From Neelides folsomi (Eukaryota > Arthropoda > Collembola > Neelipleona > Neelidae), in assembly GCA_034687125.1 (NCBI GenBank), contig JAQGBZ010000161.1, positions 1-64,000 of the forward strand: a stretch of DNA of 64,000 nt, given 5' to 3'. The translations under genes and the position numbers were made by a program. Of the stretch, positions 16,039 to 28,944 are shown in pieces. Each line of letters opens with the position of its first letter. Positions within the stretch are counted from its first letter, which is position 1. The notes beneath the pieces were generated by a model, which saw only the letters and a program-made list of their open reading frames with translations, was not told the origin of the DNA and did not search any database.

Positions 16039-19000
16039 TTATACACTTTAAATAACAATCGAGTTAAAAATTTATCGATTTTTACAAAATTAAAATTGTA
16101 TAATGTAAACTGAAAGAATTTAAATTTAAATTGGATGTGTAATTTAAGCTCACTAATGCAAAGAGGTCGAATCTTAATTGCAAACCTGAATTTGTTTGTA
16201 TATTTGAAGGAATTGTGAAATTTGCAAGTCTTGTGATAGTGATAGTGAACTCGTAATGAGCATTCAGGGAAAAGTTTTCATTATTAGTAATTGTACATGG
16301 GGAAATATTTAAACTTGTATGAATATTTCTTTTGGCACAGATTAAATTGTTATTTTGTTATGTCTTTAGTACCTCTTCAATTAATTAAAAAGATGAATAC
16401 AAATGTTTATTTAATTATTTTCGAAACTAATTTAATCTAATATTAAATACAATTATTTTACTTTATACTTACATTTAATGTTTTTATAGTATTATCACGC
16501 GTGTTACATAATAATATAGGTATGTTTAAATATAAAAGTTAATATTTTAGATTTCGCTTTGCGGTTTTGAGAATGAAATTCTCTTGAAAATTATTCATTA
16601 TATGTTAAGGGAAATCTTTTTGTGATTTTTTATTTTAGATTACTAATAATCATTGGTACTTTGTCTCACTTTAATTTTTATTCTATATGGTGCATGGGAT
16701 GTGTTATTTAGTATTTAGGGTTTTACAAATAATTAATGTAGTCACATTTATATTATAACTTCAACTTTTTGATTCCTCACTAATAGAACGAAATGTTAAA
16801 TTTTTAGCCATTTTAAACAATTTTGCGAAAAGGAATGAAGTTTAAAAATATCTACAAGCTTTGATAATTAAATAGTTAATTATTAATATTCAGAATTAGA
16901 GCGCTTAAAATGAATATCCTTTGCTTTAATGGCCATTATTGAATATTCTGTCATGATGGGTTACATTTATTTTTCGTGATAATAATTAATTGGGGCGGGA
17001 TTGTAAATACATGTAAAGGAAGATTGATAATAGAAAATGAGGCAATTAAGATTTAATTGCTAAAGCCAATGTGCTAATATTGGTTCATATCTTTAAGTTA
17101 ATTAATCATCATGAGATGCTTCCCGAATGTATAAAAAGGAAACAAATATGCCTCGTTCCTAAATACTTACAAGCGTACAATACGAAAGTGTGTAATCGAT
17201 GAGAATAGGGAATGTTAAAATGATTAAGATAATTAATAAATATTTAAAGTAGGCAATAATAAAAATAATCACAAAATACAAAAAGGGATATTTAAAAATT
17301 TAATATTACTAACTATATAATCTTGTGTTTCATGTAGCTGGTTAGCTCGAGTGTGCAAGTGCAATGTGTTAATATAAAATACAGAATAGATAAATATAAC
17401 GAAATATATGGAAAAATACAATTCAATTATTCAATCAAAATAAATGAATGAATAAACCTAATAATGTTATAACTATAACCTCAATACATATTCCATATCA
17501 TACGTATTTATATACATTAAACTAAATTTTTATCATATCGCATATAAAACTACATATTATATTTTACTTTTCATTTTTTCCCTGGACGCTGAATTATTTG
17601 CCAACTTTGTACTCTGTTTATGTTTAAAAAGTTACGACGAGTCATATTTATTCTACAAAGAATTTAATTAAAAAAGTCATAAGCAGAATTGTAAAAAAGG
17701 CGTCATCACGAAAAAAAACGATCTCATACTTCGCATATTAAAATCTTTTAATTACTCAGATGAATCAAGAAGAATATGAAAAAAACTTGTTTTGTACTCT
17801 TTGAACGTTAAATAGAACTCGTAACATTTTGGGTAAAGAAATGGAAGAATTGAGAAAGGAGTGTGTCTAATTCTTTTGCCTCTAGGATGGGAGTGAATGT
17901 GAAGAGGAAGTCCGGCTAAGGCTAAAGGAAGACTTTCCTCTACTTTTCCCTATTTATTTACTCCTGGCGAGTGAAAGAGCTTCGAGAACGGAAATGAGAA
18001 TTGTGACGGAACGAACTTTCATCCTTAACTTGAGGAAATTACTCATTTAAATAACAAAGATTATCCTCTCCACTAATCTAAAGTAACTTTACTCCAACAC
18101 TTTTCAACCCATTCAAATCGTTTCATGTTCTTACCTATTTATTATATCAACATCTTTCCACACATCATTGTAATGTTACAAAACCCATACATATTAAATA
18201 TAATTCATACTATGGGAAATTTTAATATCAATTTCTCAAAATCCTTGTCATCATATATGTACTCAACAGATCAAAAGAGATTAAAGAAACGTCTACTAAA
18301 GTGCTAAAGATGCTTTTTTTTTTATAAAAACTGTTTCTTCAGAAGTGAAATCAATTTTAGCGGGCGTTGGGTTCATCTATATTGGATCCATATTGGATTG
18401 AAATATAAAAGGAGCGTGAAGGAAGAATCATTGACACGGATTGAATTGTGTATAAATTACGTGGAATGTGAATTCAAGACACGTGGTTTTGGGATAAAGA
18501 ATCTCCTCACTCACTCACACGCCCAAGCCCACTTTTTTGCATGGATTCGAAAATTGTAAATCACTTGGTAAAACTCGGGTTGGAAAGGGCGAGAGGAGCG
18601 AAATTGAATGGGGAATAAGAAAAGACGGAAATTCGGATGGCTATATAACCAATTTTTTAAACCAAATGGACATACGCCTGAATTTCCCCATATTCATCAC
18701 GGAGACAACTTGGAAGAGATTGGAGATGGGAATAGAACAACTGCCTTCATCCGTTACGTGATAAAATATGAACGTTGTGATTTCTCTTCGACAAATCCCG
18801 TCCTACCACTATGACCACTTTCCCTATTTTCTCTTTGAGGAAATGAATCAGTGGGGGAGATGAATGCTTTCAAAAACTCTTCAACTCATGACGGCATAAG
18901 TAGATGTCTTTACTTTTATTTATGTCGTTTTCCAAATCCTTTTCATTTCTCAAGCTCACATGAAAAAATTAAGTGACACAAGTACAATGCTGTTAGAAAG

Positions 19001-22000
19001 AAAAATGCAAGATGAATGAAACTTGACCATTCCGAGTTTAACATAAATATTATATTTATGTAAAAATAGTAATAAATGAAATGTTCATAGCCGCTGTGTT
19101 TAACTTGGATTAACTTGAGTAAAATAATGTCAGCAGGAAAGAAAAAGGTTAGGATGAGAAGAATAAATTACTTCTCACGTAATGATGGCTTTTTCATACA
19201 TAAATTTCTCACAACGCCTACCGGGTAGAAACCGCGTCGAAAGAGAAAATGATTTATTTTCTCTTATTTGTGACATTCCTTCCCATCCTTCCACTATCTT
19301 CCTATGGTATGTATAAGCATAGGTGTCTTTAATAGTTCCCCTTATGTCGTTATACGGTTTTATTTTTGAATTAGGGATTGAGAAATTCAAATACCTACCT
19401 TAAAATGAAAATACTCTAAATCCAATTTAGACTAGAAGTAAAAAGTGTCTTTTAAAATATTAAGTGAAAATATGAAATATTTTATTATATCTAGGTGGGA
19501 GTTATAAAGACTATAAAACTACCTCGACCCTTAATAGGAATTCATCTACTGCATACTTATGATGAGCATAATTTCATTTTAAGTCGCAGTGGTCATAAAA
19601 GATGAATCGAAGTAGCGTGCGGCCAAAAGGAAAATTATGGAACTCGTCTTAGGCCAAAAGGAGTCAAAAGTTGGAATTGATCATAATAGTAAAATGAAGA
19701 AAAATGTAGAGAGTGCGGCTTTATCTTATCCATCTCCCAAAAGATCCGATTTCCTAGGGGTTGAATGAGGATTAAGGCTCTTGAAGATAAAGATACGAGT
19801 CCTTTAAAGAGCGAAAGGAGCTCTAGCCGTAAAAAGAAGGTCGGCCGTAAAAGTTAGGGAAAGGGGATCAAGATTGTGGAAAACACGGGATATTAGTAGT
19901 AGTAGAACCCAATTTTCTCTCTCCACCTCTAGAAAGGAGGATAAACCTGAAAGTTATTACCTTCTTGGAACACAACACACGACACATCGCTCCACGAGCT
20001 TCCTCATTCTTCCCTCAACCCTTTAAATCACTCATTTTCAATTCTCTAAACATCTTTGTTCTCATACTGAATGTCTCGAAATTTCTAATAAATTATCATT
20101 ACATGCATATTAGAATAAGTAAACAAGAAAAGATCTCCCACCACATGGTATAAACTAGTGTGCATGTGTACGGCATATGTCAGAATATTTCGAAAGTTTA
20201 TGAAATATTAATTCCCCAAATCCGTGGAAAATTCTTAATCAATACTTCACCCAACGCCGATAAATTTCCCAACTTTAATGTATTCCCCAGTGCGTCATGC
20301 CTGAGACCTTTTGACGCGAGAATATAAAATCTATTATCAGAAAAACACATTTAAGCTTTGAGAGCATCATTTCTCTTGTAATGAAAAACATTTGATTAAA
20401 GATGAGGAAAACGAAAGGAAAAGGTAAAAGTCGTTGGAGTATTTAAGGGCCCATTAAATACAGATAGGTAGGATTTTTTAAGCTTGAATGATAGGATTCA
20501 ACTCCCTCGACCCCTTTCATCAATTTAAAACTCCATTTCCGATTAGAGCCATTTAATAGAACTGGGACTCTTATTCATACTCGTTAGTGAATTGAATGTA
20601 ATCTGATTGTGGACGTCTCCCTTCCATTAAATGAAAGGATGAAGAAGTCATTAAAGTATCAAAAAATATCAAATGTCGAAATAAATTCAAAGTAAACATG
20701 ATACAAGAGTAAATGAAAGTAGATGTCTCTTTGAACAGACTCCTTTCAATTATCCCAAAATAATTGAAATCACTATTACTGCTAGTAAAATACTTCAAAC
20801 TACTATAAACGCTAAAGAAAAAAAATCGCTTGCTTACAATTGATAGAAACTGCTATGAGATCTTCAAAGAAAGAAGGAAGCAGTAGAAATGAGTTGAAAG
20901 AAACTATTTAGCTATATGAAAGATACGCGGTGGGCATTGAAAAAAAGTTGCGTATAGTTGCAATAAATAACCCTTGATGTACTCACTTCATGTATGTACT
21001 GATTCAGATCGACGAATACGACAGGGAAAATGAGTCGTGAGATATTTGAGATTGGAGGCATAGGAGGGGAAATAAATTTCATCTCTTCTCCTCCTTGTCC
21101 TTTGCTTCATCTAAAACATATAATGGATAGATGAACCAAAGGAGAGAGAATTCTTTTTTCACCCATTAGCTTCCTCCTTCTCCTGTCAATATCTTCATCA
21201 TAAGGAGTTTCGATTGTCCACACTCAGCGAAAAAAAAAGAACAAATGAAATCTTAACTTTTTATCCTTCAGAAACCTCATATGGCTCTCCTCATACAATA
21301 AAATGCTTTACAAAGATAAATTCAATTTCGAAAAACCCTCATAGAGATTTACTCAACCGACCATAACATCCTCCTAGGGTAAAACATGTAAAAAGTTTTT
21401 CATCCATAAGGAACCCACTTTCATCCATAGGCTAACTCATTCAAACCACGAATTTATATTTCCAAATAATGTATGCAAATCTTTGTGAAAGCCTTTCAAG
21501 CTTAAATTTATAATTTTTGAATTGTGCAGAATATGCTTTTTACAATTTTACCATATCTGGAGCCCAAAGAGCTAATCCAAAATATTATCATAATGTCAAT
21601 AAAGCGAATAATTTAATTTCAATTTTCTCCTCCCTTTCGGAAATAAAGAAAAATGGTAAATATCTAGGAAATAAAGTTTAAAAAACACTTTTCTTTTCTG
21701 AAAGTTACAAATTCCATTTGAACAATTTCATACAAGTAAATAATGGAAAAGCTCTTTTCTTTGGGTATAAATGGTAGGGATGAAAAATAGAAAACTCCTC
21801 GTTTTCTCCAAATCTTCCAGGCTCGTGTGTCCCCCAAATGGTTTAGCAGCCCATTTGTTATCCTCAACCTTTCAGACATTTTCCCATACATTAATATTGT
21901 TTTTGAAGTATGTGGATGAAAAGCGTTGAAATCATAACTGTAAAGATTTCAAACATGTAAAGTAAAATTGAACGTGTATGAGGTATTTTACACGTAGGGA

Positions 22001-25000
22001 CGTTGTCAAAACTGAGTCGAGAGTAATGAAAGTGAAAGTACGAGGATTGGAATTTGACAAATGTGTCACATTTGAGGGCAGAGGAATGGTAGCTTAAATC
22101 TGAGGATCAATAATAATTTCACATGTCACATCAGGAGTTGAGAAAAGGATGCTTTTCTCTCAAGACAGTTAGAAGTCATATATGAATTTCCTTCAGACTC
22201 TTCTTTGGAGACAAACGTGGAAGACGCACGAGTTCGGGTTTGTGGAAAATGTAACTTTCAGGGCTATGAGATCGATAACTGCCGAGGCTCAAGAGTCTTT
22301 TTCTCCTCGCGGCCTCTCAACACCCGACAGAGCCCTTGAGGGATACACACAGACGCCGAAGTTCTCTTACATACTGATGTATGCTATAGTTTCGAGCCCT
22401 TACAAATGCCCCACTACACCGATTCTCAACCGACTTCCAACCCAATAAAGCACCCGGAAATAAGTCCTGTGGAATCGAGACATTTTGACTCCTTTTTTTA
22501 CCTTCTACGACCTCCATCAAATGGGTCCAAATAGTCTTCAACGAGGAATTCTACAACACACAAGCATCAGTGTGATAGTCAATTGATGGAGCGTTTCTCC
22601 ATTTTACGACCTTTCCTATATACCACTTAAAGTAAAATCATGGCACTCGGAATATTCGAATCTCATCAACTCATTAGTATTAAGTATTAATACGCCATTC
22701 ATAAGAAGAGGTATACAATATCCACAATATCAACTCTTTCAATAATAAGAGGTTCAGGAGTAAAATCTAATTAACTACCGCTCGAGTGAATTGGGTTCGT
22801 TGAACAAATACAAAATTCACATTAAATTCGTTATTCCATTTTCCTTTGATAGTCTAACGATGAATAAACTCGAAAAACCACACGTTGCTACAATGTTTAA
22901 GGTACATATCTCCTTGTACAATATTTGGTAAAACACGTTCACATCAATAATGTAGGCTTTAAACGACTTAATGTTCTTAACAAACTTAACATTTTAACAC
23001 GGAGTTTTTTTAAAGTGATATCGTTTTAAAGCTTTGCATATTTAAAGAAATTCATTTAAAAACATGCCTTTAGTTACACTAAAAAATATAAGACTCCAAG
23101 CACAACTTTCAACTTATATTTAATGTTAATTCAATCTTGTATATATTGGTCTACAGAAAATAAATAGGATTGTTAACTAATAGAATTTAATGAATTAGTC
23201 AAACTTTAAAGTAACTAAATATAAGCTCATTAATTGATGCCTTAGGGAGTTCTGTCTTTGAAAAGAAAGCTCATACTACCCTTATCCACAGAATGAAAGT
23301 TTATTAAAGAGTTTCGTATTGAAAAAATACAAGGAGTGCATTTGAGAGATAATAAAAATTTTAAAATGAGAGTGAGGTTTAACTTTCAAATTTTGATGAA
23401 AGCTTCACAGCCAAAGCCGATACAAATGTTCAATAGACCTACTAAAAAGATCCATTCATATACAACAAATCGTTCTTGTATAAGCTGAAGTTATAGGTAT
23501 TAGACGTCTTGCGAAAATGTCAGGGTTCAGCCGAAGTGCTAGAGACTTTCTAATAAGTATAGCGGCAGTGCTAGAAGTATTCCCCGAATTTCCTTTACAA
23601 GATTATCTTTCCCCTTTAAATTCCGAATAGGATAGAACGTAATGAGGAAGGAAAGAGCGGGTTCGGCTCACCAATTACTAGAAAGGTCAATTCACCTCAT
23701 TAAAAACTTTCCACTTCATTCTTTCCTACCCACACAAACTAATTGTAAATACCCCAATCAATTATATTAAAATTGGAATGCAATGAACAAAGTAAATATT
23801 TCTTTTATATAATTGTTTATCTACATACATCAAAAATATATTGTTCGGTCAATTCTTTGAAATGTCATTCAAAATGAACAGACCTAATATTTATATAATA
23901 TCGACAACCATGAGTTGAAAGTATTTTTTACAATACCTACCTGTATTTGTACCTAATAAATACATAGTGTAATATAAATATAAATACTAGTACAGAATAA
24001 TGGTAATTATTATAAAGTACTTAGCTGTTTAAAAAAAGTTTTTGTAATTATTAGGAAAAATAAATTAAATGAGAGTCTAATAAGTTCCTCGGGGGAGCTA
24101 ATCCCATTATTATCCTTAAAGGACTCCGAAAATCTGTCTCATTTAATTTATTTCTGTACTGAGAGCTATTTAATAACGTACACAAAGCACGATGGCAAGT
24201 TTCGTTTTCCTTTCTTCGAGATAAAAGATAAAGTAAGATGAGAAAAAGACAACAAACTGGAAAATTCTTTGGATTGTTGAAATAATGCGTAGTTCCATCA
24301 GTGTTTATTTAGGACTGATTTACTAATAGGTCTTCCCATTAGCTCAAACCGAATAGTTAATATCGGATAATCGTGTTCTCTTACGCATGTAATCGCAAGC
24401 CGTATTTTGTATACTAATATAAATACATACGTTTGGTAAGCATTTGAAAGCATGAGAGCTTCCAAATTAAGAGAAAGTTGTACTAATTATAAGATAGGAA
24501 GAATGATCGATTCAATAGTTTGATCCTATTATATCTTTTCACTCTGGGTATAGAGATAACAATAATAAAACATAGGGTGGTTTAGGTCGGCTCCTAATGT
24601 CCTAATGGAACATGATATGCATTACAAAGTTATACGAGCTCACTGCGTTTTTTCAGCTTACTCAAATAAAGATTCGAAAGTCGAGATTAGGGATAGATGC
24701 GACTTTTCCGATTAGAGTGGAAAACGAGTTCTTCTTGAGTACTAAGGAAATCTCACTCTTGAGCCCTCGAAATTCACTCAACCCCGATTTCAATTCCTTC
24801 AACAAATTATTCACCTACTCCCCACAAAATTTCACTAAGCGAATCCCGCATTCCGCTCTCAAACTCTCCTCCATTTACCCTCAAATTCACTCAGAGGAAT
24901 TTAAACATGCATGCGCAAATATTTAATAGCATCTCTTTCACTACATCAGCATCCTTTCATACAAAGTCGACGATCGATTTAATAAAATTCGAGTTCCAAT

Positions 25001-28000
25001 AAAAGTTGTAAATGTTCTCGTAAACTTTGAACCCTCTAAAAGCTTTAGAAATCTAATCGGATGAGACCTTGCTTAGACTTCAATGGAATAAATAATAAGG
25101 AGACGAAAAGTGAAAGAAGGCAATTAAGTAGAAAGCATAAGAAAGAGATTCAAATTAGGGAGATTGTGGCGACCCTGGTAAGATGTCATTTAGAATTTGG
25201 TTATGGGAGGAATGAAGAATGAGGCTCGTACGCGGACCGTTGTAATTTGTGGGATAATCCATCGAATTTTCTGGGCTCGTGAGTCACGTAAGATCTCTCC
25301 GTAACTCTCTCCAAGTCAGAGGATAGAGATGATTAATGCTATTAAATGGCAGTTTTCCTACTACCTCGGCCTCCGAACCTATACTTTGCTCCAAACTCTT
25401 CCACCGTGAAAATGAAAGTGAAAGTCATCGGGGCTTGAAGATCTCTCTCGGTTGAGTCTCGAGAAATCCAAATTTCGAATTCCCTTTTCCCTCCGCTCTC
25501 ATCTTGGATTTATTGTGGGAAATTAGACTCTCTTCGCTCAACATTTTTAAATGAGATAAGGAAGTAATGAAAACCTCAAAAGCCGATTTGGCTTCCAATT
25601 AAATTTCACGATTAAATTTTGATTCCCACTTTTATCGTTTTTCAAGTTATTCCTTTGTTCATTACATCCTTGAGGATCAGGCATCAGGAATTAACTTAAT
25701 ATTAATATAAATTCCAATTTACACACTTCTCCAATTACTTCAATAGTAAATAAGGATGGATTATGTTGAACATACATGTACAAACACATTAAAGGGGTAT
25801 TTTTTTATAAAGGCTCGTAAATCTTATGAATGGATCGAGTGGGAAATGAGGGTTAGAAAAGTTTCTTCATAGGGGAGCTCAATTTCCAATAAGACTCTTC
25901 TGGCTATCTCTCTTTAATAGTTGAGATTTGATATTTGTCGACAGGGATGGAGGAGAATGTAAAGAAGGTCCATTGGAGTGATATCATACGGACTCGGTTG
26001 GAGATGGATGAGGAAAGACTCCTCAAGACTATTTTCTCACTCGTAAGGACTCGGTGATAGGAGTGAGAATAAACACATGGCGAATGTCATCTTTACGCAG
26101 CTCAAGACCTCTTCACGCTATTATGATAAGTAAGTAGGAGGAAATAAGGAATAAATCCTCTCATAGTCAAACTGAACCACTCGAGAAAACTTTCTAAGAA
26201 TATTTGGAAGTCTCATTTTATTTACACTCGCTTCCTATCATCCCTCTCGCGCTTCATATAAAAGGACAATGGATCCAAAACCACTTTCCCCTTCATCCTA
26301 ATCTCATCGAACTTCCCAGAATAGTACAAAAAAACTGAACAAACTCTTCTTTCCAGTGCGGTACTTTATGGCTAAAGTAAAGCACAATATTAAGAATCGC
26401 CAATAAAAGAACCAAACCCAAACTACCAAAGAAAAATAATATTATTGCACATAAATTCCTACAAGTAACTAAATTTTTGGATAGAAGAATTTCATTGTTG
26501 GGATAAATTCCTTCGTATTAAACGTGGAAGGAAAATTAGAAAGGTTAGTGAGATTGAAAGGCCAGGAAATGATGAATGTACATATGTGAAAGGAAGAAGA
26601 TTGATCAAGTGAAGTCATCCGACTGATCTCCTTTTTTCTAATGGACTCAATAGCCCTCTCTAACTACCATTGACCGATAAATAACGTGGAAGGAAGAGTT
26701 AATTAGAAACGTAGTGCGAAAGAGAGATGAGAAAATCTTCCCATCTTCATCAATTTTCCCAAATGTTCTTTTTCCAATTCCCAACCATTGAGATTCGAAT
26801 CCAATTGGCCCACCAATTGATGGACAATACCTATACTTCTTCTATATCTCAACTTATTTAAAAAGAATACAATCACTAAAGCTATCGGTACTTTTAGGGT
26901 TGAACAGACTTTAACGGGCAATTTAAATGAAATTGCGATCTAGAATTTTCGATTTTATTTAAATTATAATGTGAAATGTAAAGAAAATGAAGGAAAGAAA
27001 TTGAGTTTTGTGGAAATGTCAAGTCGGGCCGTAATTGGGACCATGGAGGAATTTGTTTGAAGAGCCATTGGAAGTGTTCGCAAGAGAGGGATAGAGTCGA
27101 TAGAATGTTAAAGGATAAGGAATGAAACGTCGCAGAATCTTCCTATTACCCGTCATAGGAATCTATAAATTTGGATATTATGATATTCTCCAAGTCTTTT
27201 CCGCTTTTTTACGGCAAACCTTCAGAGAATTATTCAGGCGGAGATAGGAAGTTCTTAATGAAATCACTCTTCACATTCCTAAGTACTTCGGCTCCCGGTG
27301 ACATCCACCTCTTGGAGAAAACTCATTCTCCTTTAAGATGAAATAATAATAAGATTGAAGAAGGTAGGAAATTGAGAATTTGGGAATTGGGATGAGAAAG
27401 GATTTACATTCAATTTCTCCTCCCTTCATCTCCTCTTTATTTGACAAAGCTGGATCCACTTACCTACCAACTTTCTTCCTTCTGACCTTTACTTTCATCA
27501 ACTATGCATATCATTCTAATCCTATAAAGAATATCCCTACAAATCCGTATTCAATTCAATTATGACAAATTATTTATAGAATAGCATTTAAAATTCCTCT
27601 ACTTGCTTGGTATATACACAAAGCGCATAAAATATGGCTGGAGTGATAAAACATATGGTAAGAGCTGTTTTACATTCGTTCAAGTATATACATTTCAACG
27701 TTAAAGTTTATTCAGTCCCCTGTGGACGTATTTATTAATCAAGCTCCAACACAAGTAAGTATGGGAGTGATAAAGCTAAGAAGATTTAAAGCCTGGTAAA
27801 CATATTAGAGAGATGTGAATGGCTTAATATTCCCTTTACGTCCTCCGCGGCGAGAGAAATATTAGTAAGAAAAGAATTAAGGAGCTGGTGTTGAGTATTT
27901 GTTCGGGGTCTGCGACTGTGAGATAGGTATGGCATTAGTGCATTGTATTCCGAATCCCGTGTAGGGTAGCGGCAGGCAGAGAATTGATCTGAGTGATGCA

Positions 28001-28863
28001 ATCGAAAGTGGGCTAGTCACGAGGGTCTGAGGGAGTTTGGGAGGAAGCAGCGGGTCTTCGCCTCGTTGACGTCAAGGGCTTCCCTCCTATCCGCACTCGG
28101 CCCGGCTCCGTCACAAGACCCTCCGAAAATACCCACTTCAAACGTATAGGATCCTCACAACTCTCGCAGACTACGCTCATTAACTCCCCGAACCTCTAGG
28201 CTATCTCTATCACCTCGACGAATACAAACATTCACCTATTCTCCACCACTTATAAACTATGTATGTAACAATATGCTCTCTCCAATTTACACCACTCTGC
28301 TGAAATTCAATATTCCCTCTTGATTGGTGCGAGAACCCTTTCTACTCATTACAATACAAAGTAATTATATATGTGTGCATTGCTATACAACTCAGCAGAA
28401 CCTTAGGTAAAAATAAACAAGATATTTTAGGGCATGGTGCAAACGTGATATTATTTACAAAATTTACAAACCGACTGCCATTTGTAATTTAATTATGAAT
28501 AGGCTACTCTATTGACTCAAATTTTAATGAAAGGTTCATTCAAAAATTGATTGACATACATAAGAGTACATATATGGATCCCACCCATACCCACCTAAAC
28601 CACTAAAAATTGTAGAAAGAGGGTAAGTGATTCTATTTATTTGGAATCGGAAGTATTTAGATGACTTTTTATCTAATATCGTAGGAGGATGGGAGGTTGC
28701 AATGAATAGAGAACACCTTGGGAGAAATACGAATGTGCTTTTAAGAGGAAGTGAAAGTTTAAAATGCAAATGCTGGTCATATCTCGTGTTTTCCCTTCGC
28801 CCTCGTCTCTCTGTATATGTAATCTTAAATGGACCCTTATGGTTTTTTCCCGTTGTTGTGCAG
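16039..28863. other. Start of gene desert, no supported gene
   Basis: About 12.8 kb of AT-rich sequence with purine-rich and pyrimidine-rich runs. ORFs reach only about 100 residues and resemble nothing that I know. A GC-richer stretch at 22180-22450 has an acceptor-like CTTTCAG (ending near 22260) before an open frame, but no second exon. A GC-rich island lies at 27830-28240 (separate entry). I see no transposon, tRNA or long repeat. Confidence 0.45.
28020..28200. promoter_or_regulatory. GC-rich island with a perfect CRE
   Basis: CpG-rich sequence in an AT-rich desert. It contains the full palindromic cAMP-response element TGACGTCA at 28067-28074, within TTGACGTCAA. Open frames across it are short on both strands and not recognisable. 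A promoter or enhancer bound by CREB/ATF-type bZIP factors is a reasonable guess, and the terminal exon candidate at 28864 lies 800 bp downstream. The evidence is composition plus one motif. Confidence 0.3.
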
Positions 28864-28944
28864 TTCGAGCCCGATAAGTGGCCCTATTACTACGCGTATT
28901 ATGGTCCCCACCTCCATCCTGCGAGGAAGAGAGCTTTGAAATAA
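28864..28944 (+). CDS. Candidate terminal exon of an unidentified gene
   Basis: A pyrimidine-rich acceptor (TTTTTTCCCGTTGTTGTGCAG in the window, ending at 28863) is followed by a GC-richer 27-codon frame. It encodes FEPDKWPYYYAYYGPHLHP and then ARKRALK before TAA at 28942-28944. The sharp rise in GC and the Tyr/Pro-rich peptide with a dibasic KR look more like coding sequence than the surroundings. No upstream exon was found, and a second frame (phase 2) is also open across the same bases. Family unknown. It could be the tail of a transcription factor or membrane protein, a peptide-precursor end, or chance. Confidence 0.25.
   Translation, partial: FEPDKWPYYYAYYGPHLHPARKRALK

Noticed and set aside
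17336-17370. GGTTAGCTCGAG as a tRNA A-box
   Set aside because: There is no matching B-box at the right distance and no cloverleaf can be drawn.
22182-22448. 88-codon ORF with an internal acceptor-like CTTTCAG
   Set aside because: No partner exon or recognisable peptide; retained only as a GC-richer patch.
25957-25975. GAATGTAAAGAAG, similar to miR-1
   Set aside because: The surrounding bases diverge and no opposing arm is present.
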